This document shows, in pieces, positions 19,583 to 29,251 of a DNA stretch of 64,000 nucleotides. The stretch covers positions 558,001 through 622,000 of the forward strand of contig CAVQEZ010000005.1 of assembly GCA_963711635.1 (NCBI GenBank), read 5' to 3'. The position numbers and the translations under genes are program-made. Origin of the DNA: CADEED01 sp963711635 (GTDB lineage Bacteria; Pseudomonadota; Gammaproteobacteria; Steroidobacterales; Steroidobacteraceae). The first letter of the stretch is position 1; each line of letters opens with the position of its first letter. Below the pieces are notes generated by a model. That model made no database searches. It saw nothing but the letters and a program-made list of their open reading frames with translations, and had not been told where the DNA came from.

Positions 19583-20080
19583 TCACTGTCCCGGTAGTTT
19601 GCCGGCCATCTCCTTGTGCTCCTTCAGCGTCGGGAGGGTTTTCTTCGCAAACCCCGCCAGATCCTTGTCCGGTGATTTCGACGCCGCCTCGAACAGCGAG
19701 ATCGCCTTGCTGTGATCCATGTTCATGTGGTGCGAATACTCGCTGTCGAAGGACGCGCCGTCCTTGGCTTTGAGATTCTTCACCATGGCTTCGTGTTCCG
19801 CGTCCAGCTTCTTCGGCGCGTCGATGCCTTTCTGCTTCGCGAGCGTGGCGAGCTCGCTGTTTGCCTTGCCATGGTCGGTGACCATGCGCTGCGCGAAGTT
19901 GCGGACTTCCGGATTCTGCGACTTTTCCAGCGCGACCTTGCCGAGCTCTACTTCGGTCATCCCGTCCTGCGCGGCCTTCTCGACGAAGGTCTTCGGTGAC
20001 GGTGCATCACTCTGCGCCGCCACGGCCGCGCTCGAAGCACCGGCGATGGCCAGAAACAGTATGGTCTTGGATGTCAGCAT
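19583..20080 (-). CDS. DUF4142 exported protein
   Basis: The ATG at 20078-20080 follows GGGAG. The first 24 residues are a Sec signal (MLTSKTILFLAIAGASSAAVA-AQ). The mature part is a helical DUF4142 domain: FVEKAAQDGMTEVELGKVAL, NPEVRNFAQRMVTDHGKAN, and DSEYSHHMNMDHSKAISLFE, with the family's His residues. The domain is a ferritin-like four-helix bundle in the periplasm, usually in stress contexts. The exact role is unknown. Residue count is 165, normal for the family. Confidence 0.92.
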   Translation of the reverse strand: MLTSKTILFLAIAGASSAAVAAQSDAPSPKTFVEKAAQDGMTEVELGKVALEKSQNPEVRNFAQRMVTDHGKANSELATLAKQKGIDAPKKLDAEHEAMVKNLKAKDGASFDSEYSHHMNMDHSKAISLFEAASKSPDKDLAGFAKKTLPTLKEHKEMAGKLPGQ

Positions 20081-20214
20081 GGCGAGTCTCCCGGTGATGT
20101 GGTGGGGCGCAAGCTTGAGGGCGCGCCAATAGCTGGACAGTCGGCGCAAGTCAATTTGGCGGACTCAGTTCGCGGACGCAGGAGTGCAGAATCTACCTAC
20201 TTCGAGGTCCATGG

Positions 20215-20811
20215 CTATTTGAGTTTGCCCGAAGAAAAACGCAGCGAGCTGGCGTGCGCCGGGACGCGGGCGCCGAGCACGTCCTTGAGGCCCGTAAGTG
20301 TGGCGCGCAGCGCACGCGTCGAGGCACCGGCCATGGTGTCCGCGGGTATCACCAGGCTGAAGCCGCGCGTGTGCGCGTCGCAGGCTGTCATCCACACGCA
20401 GCTCTCCGCCGACATGCCGACCAGCAACAGGGTGTCGATCTTGCGGTCGTCGAGCAGCGCCTCGAGGGGCGTGCCGTAGAACGCCGAGTGGCGTGGTTTG
20501 AGGATGATTTCGTCGCTGTCCGCGGGGCAGAGCTGTTTTACCAGGGCCGCTCCGGCACGCTGCGGTTGTGTGCAGTGCGCGATCAGCGCCATGACATCGC
20601 TGCGCCACGGACCGAGATTGTCGTTGGTGTAGACGATCGGAATGCGATGCGCGCGTGCGCTGTCGAGCAGGGCGCGAATGGCTGGGGCGTGCCGTGACAG
20701 GGCGCGCCGCACGGCGGCCCCGTCGGGGAACTCGAAATCGGTGATGAGATCCAGGGCGAGCAAGGCCACTCGCCCCGAACGCCGCGATCGCGGCTGCAAT
20801 CCGCGGCGCAT
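20215..20811 (-). CDS. Isochorismatase-family cysteine hydrolase
   Basis: 198 residues from the ATG at 20809-20811. The catalytic triad of the family is visible: Asp in LALDLITDF (residue about 21), Lys in ILKPRHSAFYGTPLE, and the nucleophile Cys in GMSAESCVWMTA. The fold is an alpha/beta Rossmann-like hydrolase acting on amides or vinyl ethers such as nicotinamide or N-carbamoyl compounds. The substrate cannot be told from sequence. The stop lies about 135 bp upstream of the DUF4142 start on the same strand. Confidence 0.88.
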   Translation of the reverse strand: MRRGLQPRSRRSGRVALLALDLITDFEFPDGAAVRRALSRHAPAIRALLDSARAHRIPIVYTNDNLGPWRSDVMALIAHCTQPQRAGAALVKQLCPADSDEIILKPRHSAFYGTPLEALLDDRKIDTLLLVGMSAESCVWMTACDAHTRGFSLVIPADTMAGASTRALRATLTGLKDVLGARVPAHASSLRFSSGKLK

Positions 20812-20820
20812 TCCGACGAA

Positions 20821-21030
20821 CTACTTCTTCTTCCTGCTTCGCGAGCGGCTGCTGGAGCGCGAAGGTACCTTGCCGCCGGAGCGCCGTGCCTCGGAGAGGC
20901 CGATGGCGATGGCCTGCTTGCGACTGGTCACCTTCTTGCCCGAGCCGCCGCTCTTCAGCGTGCCCCGCTTACGCTCGTGCATGGCGCGCTTGACCTTGCT
21001 CTGCGCCTTCTTTCCATACCGACTAGCCAT
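20821..21030 (-). CDS. DUF6496 family small basic protein
   Basis: The ATG at 21028-21030 follows AAGGAG. The 69-residue product shows the DUF6496 core MxxxYGKKAQxKVxxAMHERK, GTLKSG, GSGKKVTSRKQAIAIGLSEAR and ends in a Ser/Arg/Lys-rich tail (SRSSSRSRSRKKK). It is strongly basic and probably nucleic-acid associated (inference). It is followed 9 bases later on the same strand by the isochorismatase-like gene and preceded by the hemerythrin gene. Confidence 0.9.
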   Translation of the reverse strand: MASRYGKKAQSKVKRAMHERKRGTLKSGGSGKKVTSRKQAIAIGLSEARRSGGKVPSRSSSRSRSRKKK

Positions 21031-21045
21031 GTTTGCTCCTTGGGC

Positions 21046-21606
21046 TCAACGAGAGCCTTTCGCCATCCGGCCCGGCTGTCCCCGCTCCTTTTGACCGCGC
21101 GGGGTGGGCGTTTCGTCGTCGTCGACGGCGCCGTCTTCCAGCTCGGCCTTGAGTGCCGCGAGTTTTTCGCCCAGCGCTTCGAGATCCATGTCGGAATCGC
21201 GCGCCGCCGCGAACATGCCGCCCGACTTTTCCTCTTCCTTGACGTGATGCTTGATCATCTCGGACAACACCTTCACCTTGGCGTCGAAGTACTCATCGTC
21301 GGGCGAAGATTCTTCGATCTCCGCGATGAGTTTCTTGGCGCCGTTGTGCTCCACCTCGGCTTCGTGGTGAATGTCCGTTTCGTCCGTGGCCTCGAGGAAG
21401 GCCGGATAGAAAATCTCTTCCTCGATGGTGGTGTGGACCTTCAGGGCCTCGCAGATATTCGTCGCCAGCTCCTGCTTGCGATCTGGATCGCGAGCCTTCT
21501 CGAACTGTCCGAACCAGTCTTCGACCTGGCGGTGATCCGCCTTCAGCAGCGTGATCGCGTCCGGTGTCTTGTCCCCGGCCGATCTCGCCTGTTTTGAGCG
21601 TGCCAT
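21046..21606 (-). CDS. Hemerythrin HHE-domain protein
   Basis: The ATG at 21604-21606 has GGAGGT 8 bases upstream. The 186-residue product has the HHE pattern for a di-iron site: LLKADHRQVEDWF, HTTIEEEIFYP, IHHEAEVEHNGAK and IKHHVKEEEKSGG, followed by a charged C-terminal tail. Such proteins bind O2 or react with oxidants or NO in the cytoplasm. It is divergent from the TPP-enzyme gene with 171 bp between starts and lies upstream of the DUF6496 gene, so the two may form an operon. Confidence 0.93.
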   Translation of the reverse strand: MARSKQARSAGDKTPDAITLLKADHRQVEDWFGQFEKARDPDRKQELATNICEALKVHTTIEEEIFYPAFLEATDETDIHHEAEVEHNGAKKLIAEIEESSPDDEYFDAKVKVLSEMIKHHVKEEEKSGGMFAAARDSDMDLEALGEKLAALKAELEDGAVDDDETPTPRGQKERGQPGRMAKGSR

Positions 21607-21777
21607 GGTGATACCTCCGTGTGTGGCGCGTGGGATGCTGCCGTGTCGGAGCCAGGCGCGATGTCCACGTATCCACCCGTGGCTTGGAGGATTTTGCCGA
21701 ACACGACTCCTGTGACGTCCTACATCGCCGCGGAGTTGCCGAGTTCCTAATGGGCATCTGCGCAAAAGGAGGTTGCG

Positions 21778-23725
21778 GTGAAACGAAATGGCTCTGACAT
21801 CCTGATCGACTGCCTGATCGCCTGGGGCGTGGACACGATCTTCGGGTTGCCCGGAGACGGCATCAACGGCCTCATGGAGGCCATTCGCAAGCGCCAGGAT
21901 CGCATCCGCTTCATCCAGGTCCGCCACGAGGAATCGGCCGCGCTCATGGCCTGCGCGCATTCCAAGTGGACCGGCCGCATCGGTTGCTGCCTGGCGACCA
22001 CCGGTCCGGGCGGCGTGCACCTGCTCAATGGGCTGTACGACGCCAAGTTCGACAGGGCGTCGGTGATCGCGATGACCGGGCTGCCGTACCACGACCTCAT
22101 CGATACCTTCACGCAGCAGGACGTCGATCTGCCCAAACTATTCTCCGACGTCGCCGCTTACAGCACGCGCATCATGAGCGCGGCGCACGTCGAGAACGCG
22201 ACGTCGCTGGCCTGCCGCATCGCCTGTACGCAGCACACGGTCGCGCACGTCGCCATTCCCACCGACGTGCAGGAAGAGGAGATCGACGAGGTCGAGCCTT
22301 CGACGCGCAATGTGCAGCATCACGTGTCGTTCGCGCGGCAGGAGGGCGAGCGCGTGCCGGAAGAGCCCGAGCTGGCGCGGGCGCATCGAGATCCTGAATC
22401 GCGGCAAGCGCGTCGCCATTCTCGCCGGCCATGGCGCGCTGAAGGCGCGCGACGAGCTGCTCGAAGTGGCCGAGCTGCTGGGCGCGCCCATCGTCAAGGC
22501 GCTGCTGGGCAAGGCGGTCGTGCCCGACGATCATCCGTTGTGCATCGGCGGCATCGGGTTGTTGGGCACACGCCCGTCGCAGGAAGCCTTCGAGGAATGC
22601 GACACGCTGCTGATCGTGGGCTCCACGTTTCCGTACGTGGAGTACTACCCGAAACCCGGCCAGGCCAGGGGCGTGCAGATCGACCGCGATCCGTCGCGCA
22701 TCGGCCTGCGATTTCCCGCGGAAGTCGGGCTGGTGGGAGATGCGCGCAAGACCCTGGCGATGCTGGCCAAGCGGCTCAAGGCGCACGGCGACCGAAGATT
22801 CCTCGAGCGCTGCCAGCGCCGCAAACTCGACTGGAAAACCCTGCTCGAGTGTTCGGCGGACAACGGCACTGGCCGGCTGGCGCCGGGAAAGCTGGCGCGC
22901 GAGCTCGGGCAGCGGTTGCACGAAGACGCGCTGGTGGCCTGGGATTCCGGCCACAACACCGGTGTGCTGGCGCGCTACGTGAACGCGCGCGGCAGCCAGC
23001 AGTTCGCCGGCTCCGGCATGCTCGCCACCATGGCCTGTTCGATTCCCTATGCCATCGCCGCGGCGCTGGCTTTTCCGGGGCGGCAGGTGGTGGCGTTCAC
23101 CGGCGATGGCGGCCTCTCGATGTTGATAGGCGAGCTGGCGACCATCGTGCGCTACCGCCTGCCCATCAAGATCGTCGTGATGAAGAACAATTCGCTGGGT
23201 CAGATCAAGTGGGAGCAGCTCATGTTCCTGGGCAACCCCGAATACGAGTGCGATCTCACGCCCATCGATTTCGTGCGCGTGGCCGAAGGGTTCGGCATCG
23301 CCAGTTTCCGCACCGACACGCCGGAGAATTGCGGCGCTGCGCTCGACGCCGCGCTGTCGCAGGACGGTGCCGCGCTGGTCGAAGCGGTCGTGGATCCCTA
23401 CGAACCGTTGTTGCCGGCCAAGCGCATCGAGAAGTACGCCAGGAACCTGGAAAAGGCTTTGAAATCCGGCACGCGCGACGCGGAGAGAATCCGCGCGGCG
23501 CTGGAGCGCGAGCCCTCGCGCACGCAGCTATCGGACCGGGATACCGACTCCCCCGAGCCGCTGATCGGCGCCGAGGGCACGGAGAGGCCCGGCGAGCCAC
23601 GTCGCAGTGGCGCGCCCGGGACTGCGGCCCGTGGACGAGGAACTGGATGCCTCGCTGGCCTCGAGCTTTCCGGCCAGCGATCCCGCCAGTCATACCACCA
23701 CGGAGGGTCGTCGCCCCGGCCGTGA
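21778..23725 (+). CDS. Thiamine-pyrophosphate enzyme, acetolactate synthase/pyruvate oxidase type (one insertion)
   Basis: GTG start at 21778 after a strong AAAAGGAGG site. N-terminal PYR domain with IFGLPGDGINGL and the TPP-activating Glu in QVRHEESAALMA (residue about 50). The central FAD/cofactor-like domain follows, then the PP domain with the TPP motif GDGGLSMLIGELATIVRYRL...KNNSLGQIKWEQ. A +1 insertion near 22381 (AR-AIEILNRGKRVAIL) breaks the frame; corrected length 648. The enzyme should decarboxylate a 2-keto acid, either by condensation or by oxidative route. Residues beyond about 580 are a nonconserved polar tail. Substrate not determinable. Confidence 0.88.
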
Positions 23726-23734
23726 CTGACTAAC

Positions 23735-25324
23735 TCACGGCGTCTGCACCTGTGCCTGGCCGGGCAGGAGCTGCGCCGGAATGGCATCGGCATCGTGTGC
23801 GTCGTGGCGCTCGAGCGGTTTCGCGGCCGGGCCATTGAGCACTGCACCGTCGGCGGGTGCGAAGCGCGAGCCGTGGCACGGGCAGTCCCAGCTCCTTTCC
23901 ACGTCGTTCCATTGCACGACACAGCCCAGGTGCGTGCACGCGGCCGAGAGCTCATGGAAGCGCCCCTCGTCGTCGCGATACACGGCCAGCAGCGACATGC
24001 CCTCGCGCACGATGGCGCCGGAGCCCAGCGGTATCTCGCGGCGTTGCTTGACCTCGCCGCCCGCGATCCAGTCCCCGACCAGGTGCCCCAGCACATTGGA
24101 GTTTTCGTCGATGAAGGATCCCGCAGCCTGCAGGGTCTTGCGCGCCGGGTCGTAGAGCTCGACCCAGGGATTGTCGCGTCCCTGGATGAGATCGCTGATG
24201 AGCATCGCGCCCAGCGTGCCATGCGTCATGCCGTTGCCCGAGTCGCCGGTGACCACGTAGATGTTGTCGTCGCCGGGATTGCGGCCGATGAAAGCAAGCC
24301 CGTCGATGGGCTCCATGACCTGGCCGGACCAGCGGTACTTCGCTTCGCCGAGACCGGGGAAGTGCGCGCGCGCCCACTCGATGAGCCGGGCGAAGCGGAG
24401 GGCTGGCACTTCGTCCTGTCCCGTCTTGTGGTCCTCGCCGCCGACGATGAGCACGTCGCCGCTGTCCACGTTACGCACGACGCGCACGTAGTGATAGGGA
24501 TCTTCGAGATCCCAGAGCAGGCAGGCGGGAAAACTACCCGCGGCCATCGGAAACCCGACCACGTAGGTGCGATAGGCGGCCTGCTTGGTGTGCATCTTCA
24601 CGCGGTCGATGAACGGCGTATTGGTGGCGACCACCACGTGGCTCGCGCGGATCTCGCGGCCATTGTCGAGTTTCACGCGCGCGATCTCGCCTTCTTCGAC
24701 CGCCAGCGCCTGCACGCCGGTCTCGATGTGGCCGCCGCGTGCCGCGAATGCCCGCGCCAGGCCGTCCAGATATTTGCCGATGTGGAACATCGCCTGTCGT
24801 GGAAAGCGCAGCGCCCGGCCGCGGAAGCTCAGGCCGGGAATCGACAGCGCGGAGGTTTCGACCAGGTCTTCGAATCCGGCCTTGCGCGCCGCCTCGGCCT
24901 CCCGTTCGAGCAGATCCTTCTGATCCGCAGATGTGCAGAAAAGGATGCCCTCGACCCGCGCGAAGTCGCAGTCGATCTGCTCCTCGCTCACCAGCCGCTC
25001 GATGAGATCGATCGCGGCGCGGTGGCTCTCGGCCGCGATCCGGGCGCCGTCGGCGCCGAAGAGTTTCTCGAGCGTGGCGAAGCGATCGTCGAGCACGGCG
25101 GTCAGGTGCGCGGTGGTGCGGCCGCTCTCGCCGGCGCCCACGCCATAGGCGTCGATCAGGTGGACGTCGCGGCCCGCGCGCCTCAGAAGATAGGCCGTGG
25201 TGAGCCCGGCGATGCCGGCGCCGATGACGCACACCTCGCATTGCTCGCGCGATGTCTGGTCCGCCGGAATTCCGGGAGTGGTCTCCTGCCAGACGGAGAC
25301 GGTCTCTAGGTCGTTGCGTTGCAT
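23735..25324 (-). CDS. FAD-dependent oxidoreductase with C-terminal Rieske [2Fe-2S] domain
   Basis: ATG at 25322-25324 is preferred over an upstream TTG; no strong ribosome site is visible. Residues about 20-400 are a DAO-type FAD enzyme (VIGAGIAGLTTAYLLRRAG, GESGRTTAHLTAV, GDSGNGMTHGTLGA). Residues about 435-510 form a Rieske domain with CTHLGCVVQW and CPCHGSRF, giving the two Cys and two His ligands. The FAD-Rieske fusion (about 529 residues) is known in a family called Rieske-type FAD oxidoreductases. Electron acceptor and substrate are unknown. It is convergent with the TPP-enzyme gene, stops 9 bp apart. Confidence 0.92.
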   Translation of the reverse strand: MQRNDLETVSVWQETTPGIPADQTSREQCEVCVIGAGIAGLTTAYLLRRAGRDVHLIDAYGVGAGESGRTTAHLTAVLDDRFATLEKLFGADGARIAAESHRAAIDLIERLVSEEQIDCDFARVEGILFCTSADQKDLLEREAEAARKAGFEDLVETSALSIPGLSFRGRALRFPRQAMFHIGKYLDGLARAFAARGGHIETGVQALAVEEGEIARVKLDNGREIRASHVVVATNTPFIDRVKMHTKQAAYRTYVVGFPMAAGSFPACLLWDLEDPYHYVRVVRNVDSGDVLIVGGEDHKTGQDEVPALRFARLIEWARAHFPGLGEAKYRWSGQVMEPIDGLAFIGRNPGDDNIYVVTGDSGNGMTHGTLGAMLISDLIQGRDNPWVELYDPARKTLQAAGSFIDENSNVLGHLVGDWIAGGEVKQRREIPLGSGAIVREGMSLLAVYRDDEGRFHELSAACTHLGCVVQWNDVERSWDCPCHGSRFAPADGAVLNGPAAKPLERHDAHDADAIPAQLLPGQAQVQTP

Positions 25325-25441
25325 GGCGCGATTAGGCGAGATCGCGCCGGGTGCCAACAGCCGCCACGGCGGCGGATCTTGCGTCTGTCTAATCCTACGA
25401 GCGGCGTTCCGGGAACATGCAGCGCCTTCGCTGCATTGCGC

Positions 25442-26971
25442 CTACCGGACGTTGAGCTCCTGGCGGTCGAGGTACTCCTCGATGCGGTGAAACGCGTCAT
25501 CGCCGATCTCCGAGGTGGCGCGCAGGTTGACCAGCGCCCTGCGCTGCGCGTCGACGATGCGTCCGCGCAGTAGATTGCGCGCCTCGCGCGGGGTGGCATG
25601 CGGAGCGTCGATCTCGGCCACCTCGGTGGTCACGAATTCGTCCTGCAGCGCGCGCGCGGTTTCCGTGCCTTCGCCTTCGAGGATCTCCAGCGCCACCAGC
25701 GCGAGAATGTCCTGCGCGCGGCGCACTTCGCGCTCGACCGAGCCATCGCTGGTGAGACCCAGCGCCAGGATCAGCGGCCGCAGCGTGAGACCCTGAACCA
25801 CCAGCGTCCCAACCACCACGCAGAAGGCGCACAGCAGCGCCAGGTCGCGATGCGGGAATCCGGCCGGCAGGGCATACGCGGTGGCCAGCGTGACGATGCC
25901 ACGCATGCCGGCCCAGCCCACCACGATGCTGCCCGACACCGGCGGTACGAATTCGCCCGGCCAGCGCCCACCGCCGAATAGTTTGAATTTCCACGTGGCC
26001 ACGCGGTTGTAGAGCATGACCCAGGCGAAGCGCACCGCGATCACCGTGCCGAGGACCGCGGCCGCGATCTGCAGGTAGTGAGTCCGTTCGGCCGGCAGCA
26101 GCGATTCGAAGATGGGGCGCAGCTGCAGTCCGATCAACACGAAGGCCAGCACATTGAGCACGAACACCACGGTTTCCCAGACCGCATAGGAAGGAATGCG
26201 CAGGCGCGCCGGCGTGCGCTGCGGAGCGATGCGCGCCGCCGTGATGGCGTAGGTGACGATGGTCACGATGGGCGACAGGTGCAGCTGCTCGGCCAGGATC
26301 CACACGCCAAACGTGGTGGCGAACTGCAAAATGATGGCGCTGGGAATGTCCGTGACTTTTTCGATCAGGCGAATGCTGATGTGCGCCAGCGCGAAACCCA
26401 GCGCCGCGCCGGCGATCATGGCCACGGAGAGCAGGGCGGCGCCCGGGACCGAGAACGTGGCCCCGAGGGTCACCGAGACGGCGAGCCTGTAGATAAGGAG
26501 TGCAGTGGCGTCGTTCAGCAGGCTTTCGCCCTCGATGATGACCTGCACGCGATACGGAATGTTCAGTCGTCGCATCACGGCCGAGGCGGCGACCGCATCC
26601 GGCGGCGCGACGATGGCGCCGATGGCGATCGCGGCCGCCCACGACATGTCGGGCATCATGTAGCGCACCACCCAGGCCACGGCCACCGTCGTCAGGCCGA
26701 CGGCAATGACCACCAGCGACATCACCGGGATCCAGTAGCGCTTCAGATCGCGCCAGGACGTGTCGAAGGCGGCGTCGAGCAGCGCCGGTGCGACGAACAG
26801 CGCCAGGGTCAGCTCCGGGTCGAGGCTGAATGTCGGGCCATTGGGCACGAAGGCCAGCGCCGTACCGCCGAGCGCAAGCATCGACGGGTAGGGCAGTTGC
26901 AGATAGCGCGCCAGGGCCGTGAGCGACACGGCGCAAACCAGGAGAATGAGCAGCGACTGGAACAGGAGCAC
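25442..26971 (-). CDS. Na+/H+ antiporter, CPA1 family
   Basis: GTG start at 26969-26971, 509 residues. About 11-12 hydrophobic segments fill residues 1-405. CPA1 signatures include LFVAPALLDAAFD, GAIVAPPDAVAASAVMRRL and EGESLLNDATALLIYRLA (the ion-binding Asp helix), plus VVGWAGMRGIVTLATAYALP. A cytoplasmic helical tail follows. The protein exchanges Na+ or K+ for H+ across the inner membrane. It lies between the Rieske oxidoreductase and the thioredoxin-like gene, all on the minus strand, with 27 bp to the upstream gene, so these may be co-transcribed. Confidence 0.93.
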   Translation of the reverse strand: MLLFQSLLILLVCAVSLTALARYLQLPYPSMLALGGTALAFVPNGPTFSLDPELTLALFVAPALLDAAFDTSWRDLKRYWIPVMSLVVIAVGLTTVAVAWVVRYMMPDMSWAAAIAIGAIVAPPDAVAASAVMRRLNIPYRVQVIIEGESLLNDATALLIYRLAVSVTLGATFSVPGAALLSVAMIAGAALGFALAHISIRLIEKVTDIPSAIILQFATTFGVWILAEQLHLSPIVTIVTYAITAARIAPQRTPARLRIPSYAVWETVVFVLNVLAFVLIGLQLRPIFESLLPAERTHYLQIAAAVLGTVIAVRFAWVMLYNRVATWKFKLFGGGRWPGEFVPPVSGSIVVGWAGMRGIVTLATAYALPAGFPHRDLALLCAFCVVVGTLVVQGLTLRPLILALGLTSDGSVEREVRRAQDILALVALEILEGEGTETARALQDEFVTTEVAEIDAPHATPREARNLLRGRIVDAQRRALVNLRATSEIGDDAFHRIEEYLDRQELNVR

Positions 26972-26998
26972 GCGTAGCAGTCTACGCAGTCCCGTGCC

Positions 26999-28018
26999 TC
27001 ATCCGAAAGTGAACACGAAGACTTCCGCGCCGCTGTCGAGAAATTCGATCTCGAACACGCGGTCGACGATGGGTGAGGATTGGCGGATCAACGTATACAT
27101 GCGCGGCTGATCGACCACGCCATGGCCCTCGGGGTCGACGTCAACACCCCGGGATGCACCGGGCGGTTGTCCATCGATACTCACGCGAAACCGAATCGGC
27201 TTGCCGTCCGCGCCCGGACCCATGACCAGGTGTACGTCGCGGGCGTGGAAGCGGTAGGCGATCTTCCCGCCGGCTCCATTCGACTTCGCGGATTCGCGGA
27301 GCGTGGTCCAGTCGCCCGCCAGTGTCCACTGATTGAGCTTCAGTCGAGCCGTGCCAGACGACGCGGACCTGCCGGCGCGGCCGTCGCCCAGATAGGTTTC
27401 CGGCGAACGCAGGTTCTTCCAGTCCGCGGCGGCTTCGGCGCCGTGACCTTCCAGCTCGGTGAGCTTGGGCGCCGGCAAGGCATGCCCGGCCTCGGCCAGC
27501 AGCTCGAGGATGACGGCTTCCAGCTGGTCATAGTTGCCTTCGCCGAACTGTTGATGACGGATGCGTCCGTGCACGTCGATGAAGTACAGCGCCGGCCAGT
27601 AGTGGTTGTCGAAGGCTTCCCAGATGGCGTACTCGCTGTCGATGGCAACTGGATAGTCGATGCGCTGCTCGCGCGTGGCGCGGCGCACGTTGCCGATGTT
27701 CTTCTCGAAGCCGAACTCCGGCGTGTGCACGCCGATGACCACCAGGCCATGGTCGCGATACTTGTCCGCCCAGCTGCGCAGATAGGGCATGGTGCGCCGC
27801 CAGTTGATGCAGCTGTACGTCCAGAAGTCGACCAGCACCACCTTGCCGCGCAGATCCGTGGTGCGCAGCGGCGGCGAGTTGATCCACTCGATGGCGCGAC
27901 CGAGAGAGTCGGTTTCGAAAGAAGTTCTCTGCAACATGTTGGCATCCTTGGCGCAGCCGATGACGAAACCGCACAACGCACTCATCAGAATCGCCGTCCG
28001 CATCCAATGCACTTTCAT
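26999..28018 (-). CDS. Thioredoxin-like (DipZ-type) lipoprotein with altered CxxC
   Basis: ATG at 28016-28018, 339 residues. The signal ends in FVIGC, a plausible lipobox Cys (about residue 22). Residues about 50-190 are a TlpA/AhpC-like thioredoxin fold (DLRGKVVLVDFWTYSCINW...HTPEFGFEKNIGNVRRA...FDNHYWPALYFID). The C-terminal part (about 200-339) is the beta-sandwich domain seen after thioredoxin in DipZ proteins. In DipZ the active site is CINC; here it reads CINW, leaving one redox Cys. Disulfide exchange by the usual two-Cys mechanism is therefore unlikely; a one-Cys or structural role is inferred. The 18-bp motif pair lies 36 bp upstream. Confidence 0.87.
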   Translation of the reverse strand: MKVHWMRTAILMSALCGFVIGCAKDANMLQRTSFETDSLGRAIEWINSPPLRTTDLRGKVVLVDFWTYSCINWRRTMPYLRSWADKYRDHGLVVIGVHTPEFGFEKNIGNVRRATREQRIDYPVAIDSEYAIWEAFDNHYWPALYFIDVHGRIRHQQFGEGNYDQLEAVILELLAEAGHALPAPKLTELEGHGAEAAADWKNLRSPETYLGDGRAGRSASSGTARLKLNQWTLAGDWTTLRESAKSNGAGGKIAYRFHARDVHLVMGPGADGKPIRFRVSIDGQPPGASRGVDVDPEGHGVVDQPRMYTLIRQSSPIVDRVFEIEFLDSGAEVFVFTFG

Positions 28019-28053
28019 AGGGCGCTGATCAGAACAAACGCGTTGAGGCGATG

Positions 28054-28097
28054 CGATTGCACCAAGGTGTCAGTGGAACGACACCTTGGTGCAATCG
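28054..28097. promoter_or_regulatory. Perfect 18-bp inverted repeat, two facing copies of the CGATTGCAC motif
   Basis: CGATTGCACCAAGGTGTC at 28054-28071 faces its exact reverse complement at 28080-28097, with an 8-base spacer. It sits between the thioredoxin-like gene (start 36 bp away) and the DUF3187 gene (start 54 bp away), as expected for an operator or activator site of a dimeric regulator serving both. Related single copies occur upstream of several other genes in this window. Confidence 0.85.
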
Positions 28098-28150
28098 AAG
28101 TAGCTCGAAAGCCGTGATGTGCTCGGGACTCGTGTAGAGAGGAGAACGCC

Positions 28151-29251
28151 ATGGCACGCATCGGACTCATTTCACTGGCAGTGACCTGCGCGCTCGCGCC
28201 GCTTCCCGCGGTCGCCGACGCCGGCAACGGCATGTTCTACGGACCGTTACGTTCGCGCGATCTGTCGCCCTTCGGGTTTCTCAGGCTCGACATGCGGCCG
28301 GCGCATGCCGTGAGCATCGAGCCCGGGACCTGGGCCTTCGAGACCGAGCTCGACTATCAGAACACCTGGGCGCTGAGTCCCGACGTCGAGGACTATCTGG
28401 TCAGCCTCGAACCCACCGGGCGGCGTCGCATTGGCCCCGCCGAAGTGCAGGCCATCCGGGATATGCCGGGCGACAACTATCTGCTCGATATCGAAGGTGC
28501 GACGCTGGGTTTCACCGCGCACTACAAGATTTCACCGGACTGGAGTGTCTACGGAACGCTGAGCGCCATCTCGTACACGGATGGATTTCTCGACGGCACC
28601 ATCGAAAGTTTTCACGACACCGCCGGCTTCAGCTCGTTCGGCAGGCCGGCCGTGGAGCGCAACCGCACCACACTGGTCTACGACCTGAAGGGCGCGCAGG
28701 TGGTGTTGCTCGACCGCCCCACCGACGGTGGACTCCTCGACCCGGTCATCGGCGTGCGGTATGCGGGCCTGCAATTCTCGCCGACCTGGCGCCTGACCCT
28801 GGACGCCGCGGTGAAAGTCCCGTGGCAGGGGCGGGAGCTGCTGCTATCCACCGGCCGCACCGACTACGGCCTGCAGGCCTCGCTGCAGCGCACCGGCATG
28901 CGTCACGCGTTCTACTTCGATACTTCTGCGGTCTATTACGCCGGCGCCAGCGAGCCGGCGCGGCATGACGCGCAGCTGATTCCGACGCTGGTGGTGGGCT
29001 ACGAATTCAAGTGGACCGACCGCACCAATCTGAACATGCAGGTCTATGCCAGCAAGAGCGTGTACTCGGACGATGACACGGATCTCGATGAGCTGACCGC
29101 CAACAAGTACGAATACAGCCTGGGCGTGCGGCATCGCATGGACAACTGGCTGGTGACGTTCGCGTTCACGGAGAACGTGCAGAACATCAACAACACGCCG
29201 GACATCGGCCTGTCGCTGGGACTGGCCTGGATCCCGCATCGCTCACGATGA
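28151..29251 (+). CDS. DUF3187 family outer-membrane protein
   Basis: The ATG at 28151 has GAGGAG upstream. A Sec signal (ends VADA, about residue 23) precedes a 340-residue beta-rich protein with the DUF3187 start NGMFYGPLRSRDLSPFGFLRL and many alternating-polarity strands ending in LGLAWIP, typical of an outer-membrane beta-barrel. Its function is unknown. It is divergent from the thioredoxin-like gene across the perfect 18-bp inverted repeat, and its 3' end overlaps the convergent FixJ-type regulator by 9 bp. Confidence 0.88.
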   Translation: MARIGLISLAVTCALAPLPAVADAGNGMFYGPLRSRDLSPFGFLRLDMRPAHAVSIEPGTWAFETELDYQNTWALSPDVEDYLVSLEPTGRRRIGPAEVQAIRDMPGDNYLLDIEGATLGFTAHYKISPDWSVYGTLSAISYTDGFLDGTIESFHDTAGFSSFGRPAVERNRTTLVYDLKGAQVVLLDRPTDGGLLDPVIGVRYAGLQFSPTWRLTLDAAVKVPWQGRELLLSTGRTDYGLQASLQRTGMRHAFYFDTSAVYYAGASEPARHDAQLIPTLVVGYEFKWTDRTNLNMQVYASKSVYSDDDTDLDELTANKYEYSLGVRHRMDNWLVTFAFTENVQNINNTPDIGLSLGLAWIPHRSR

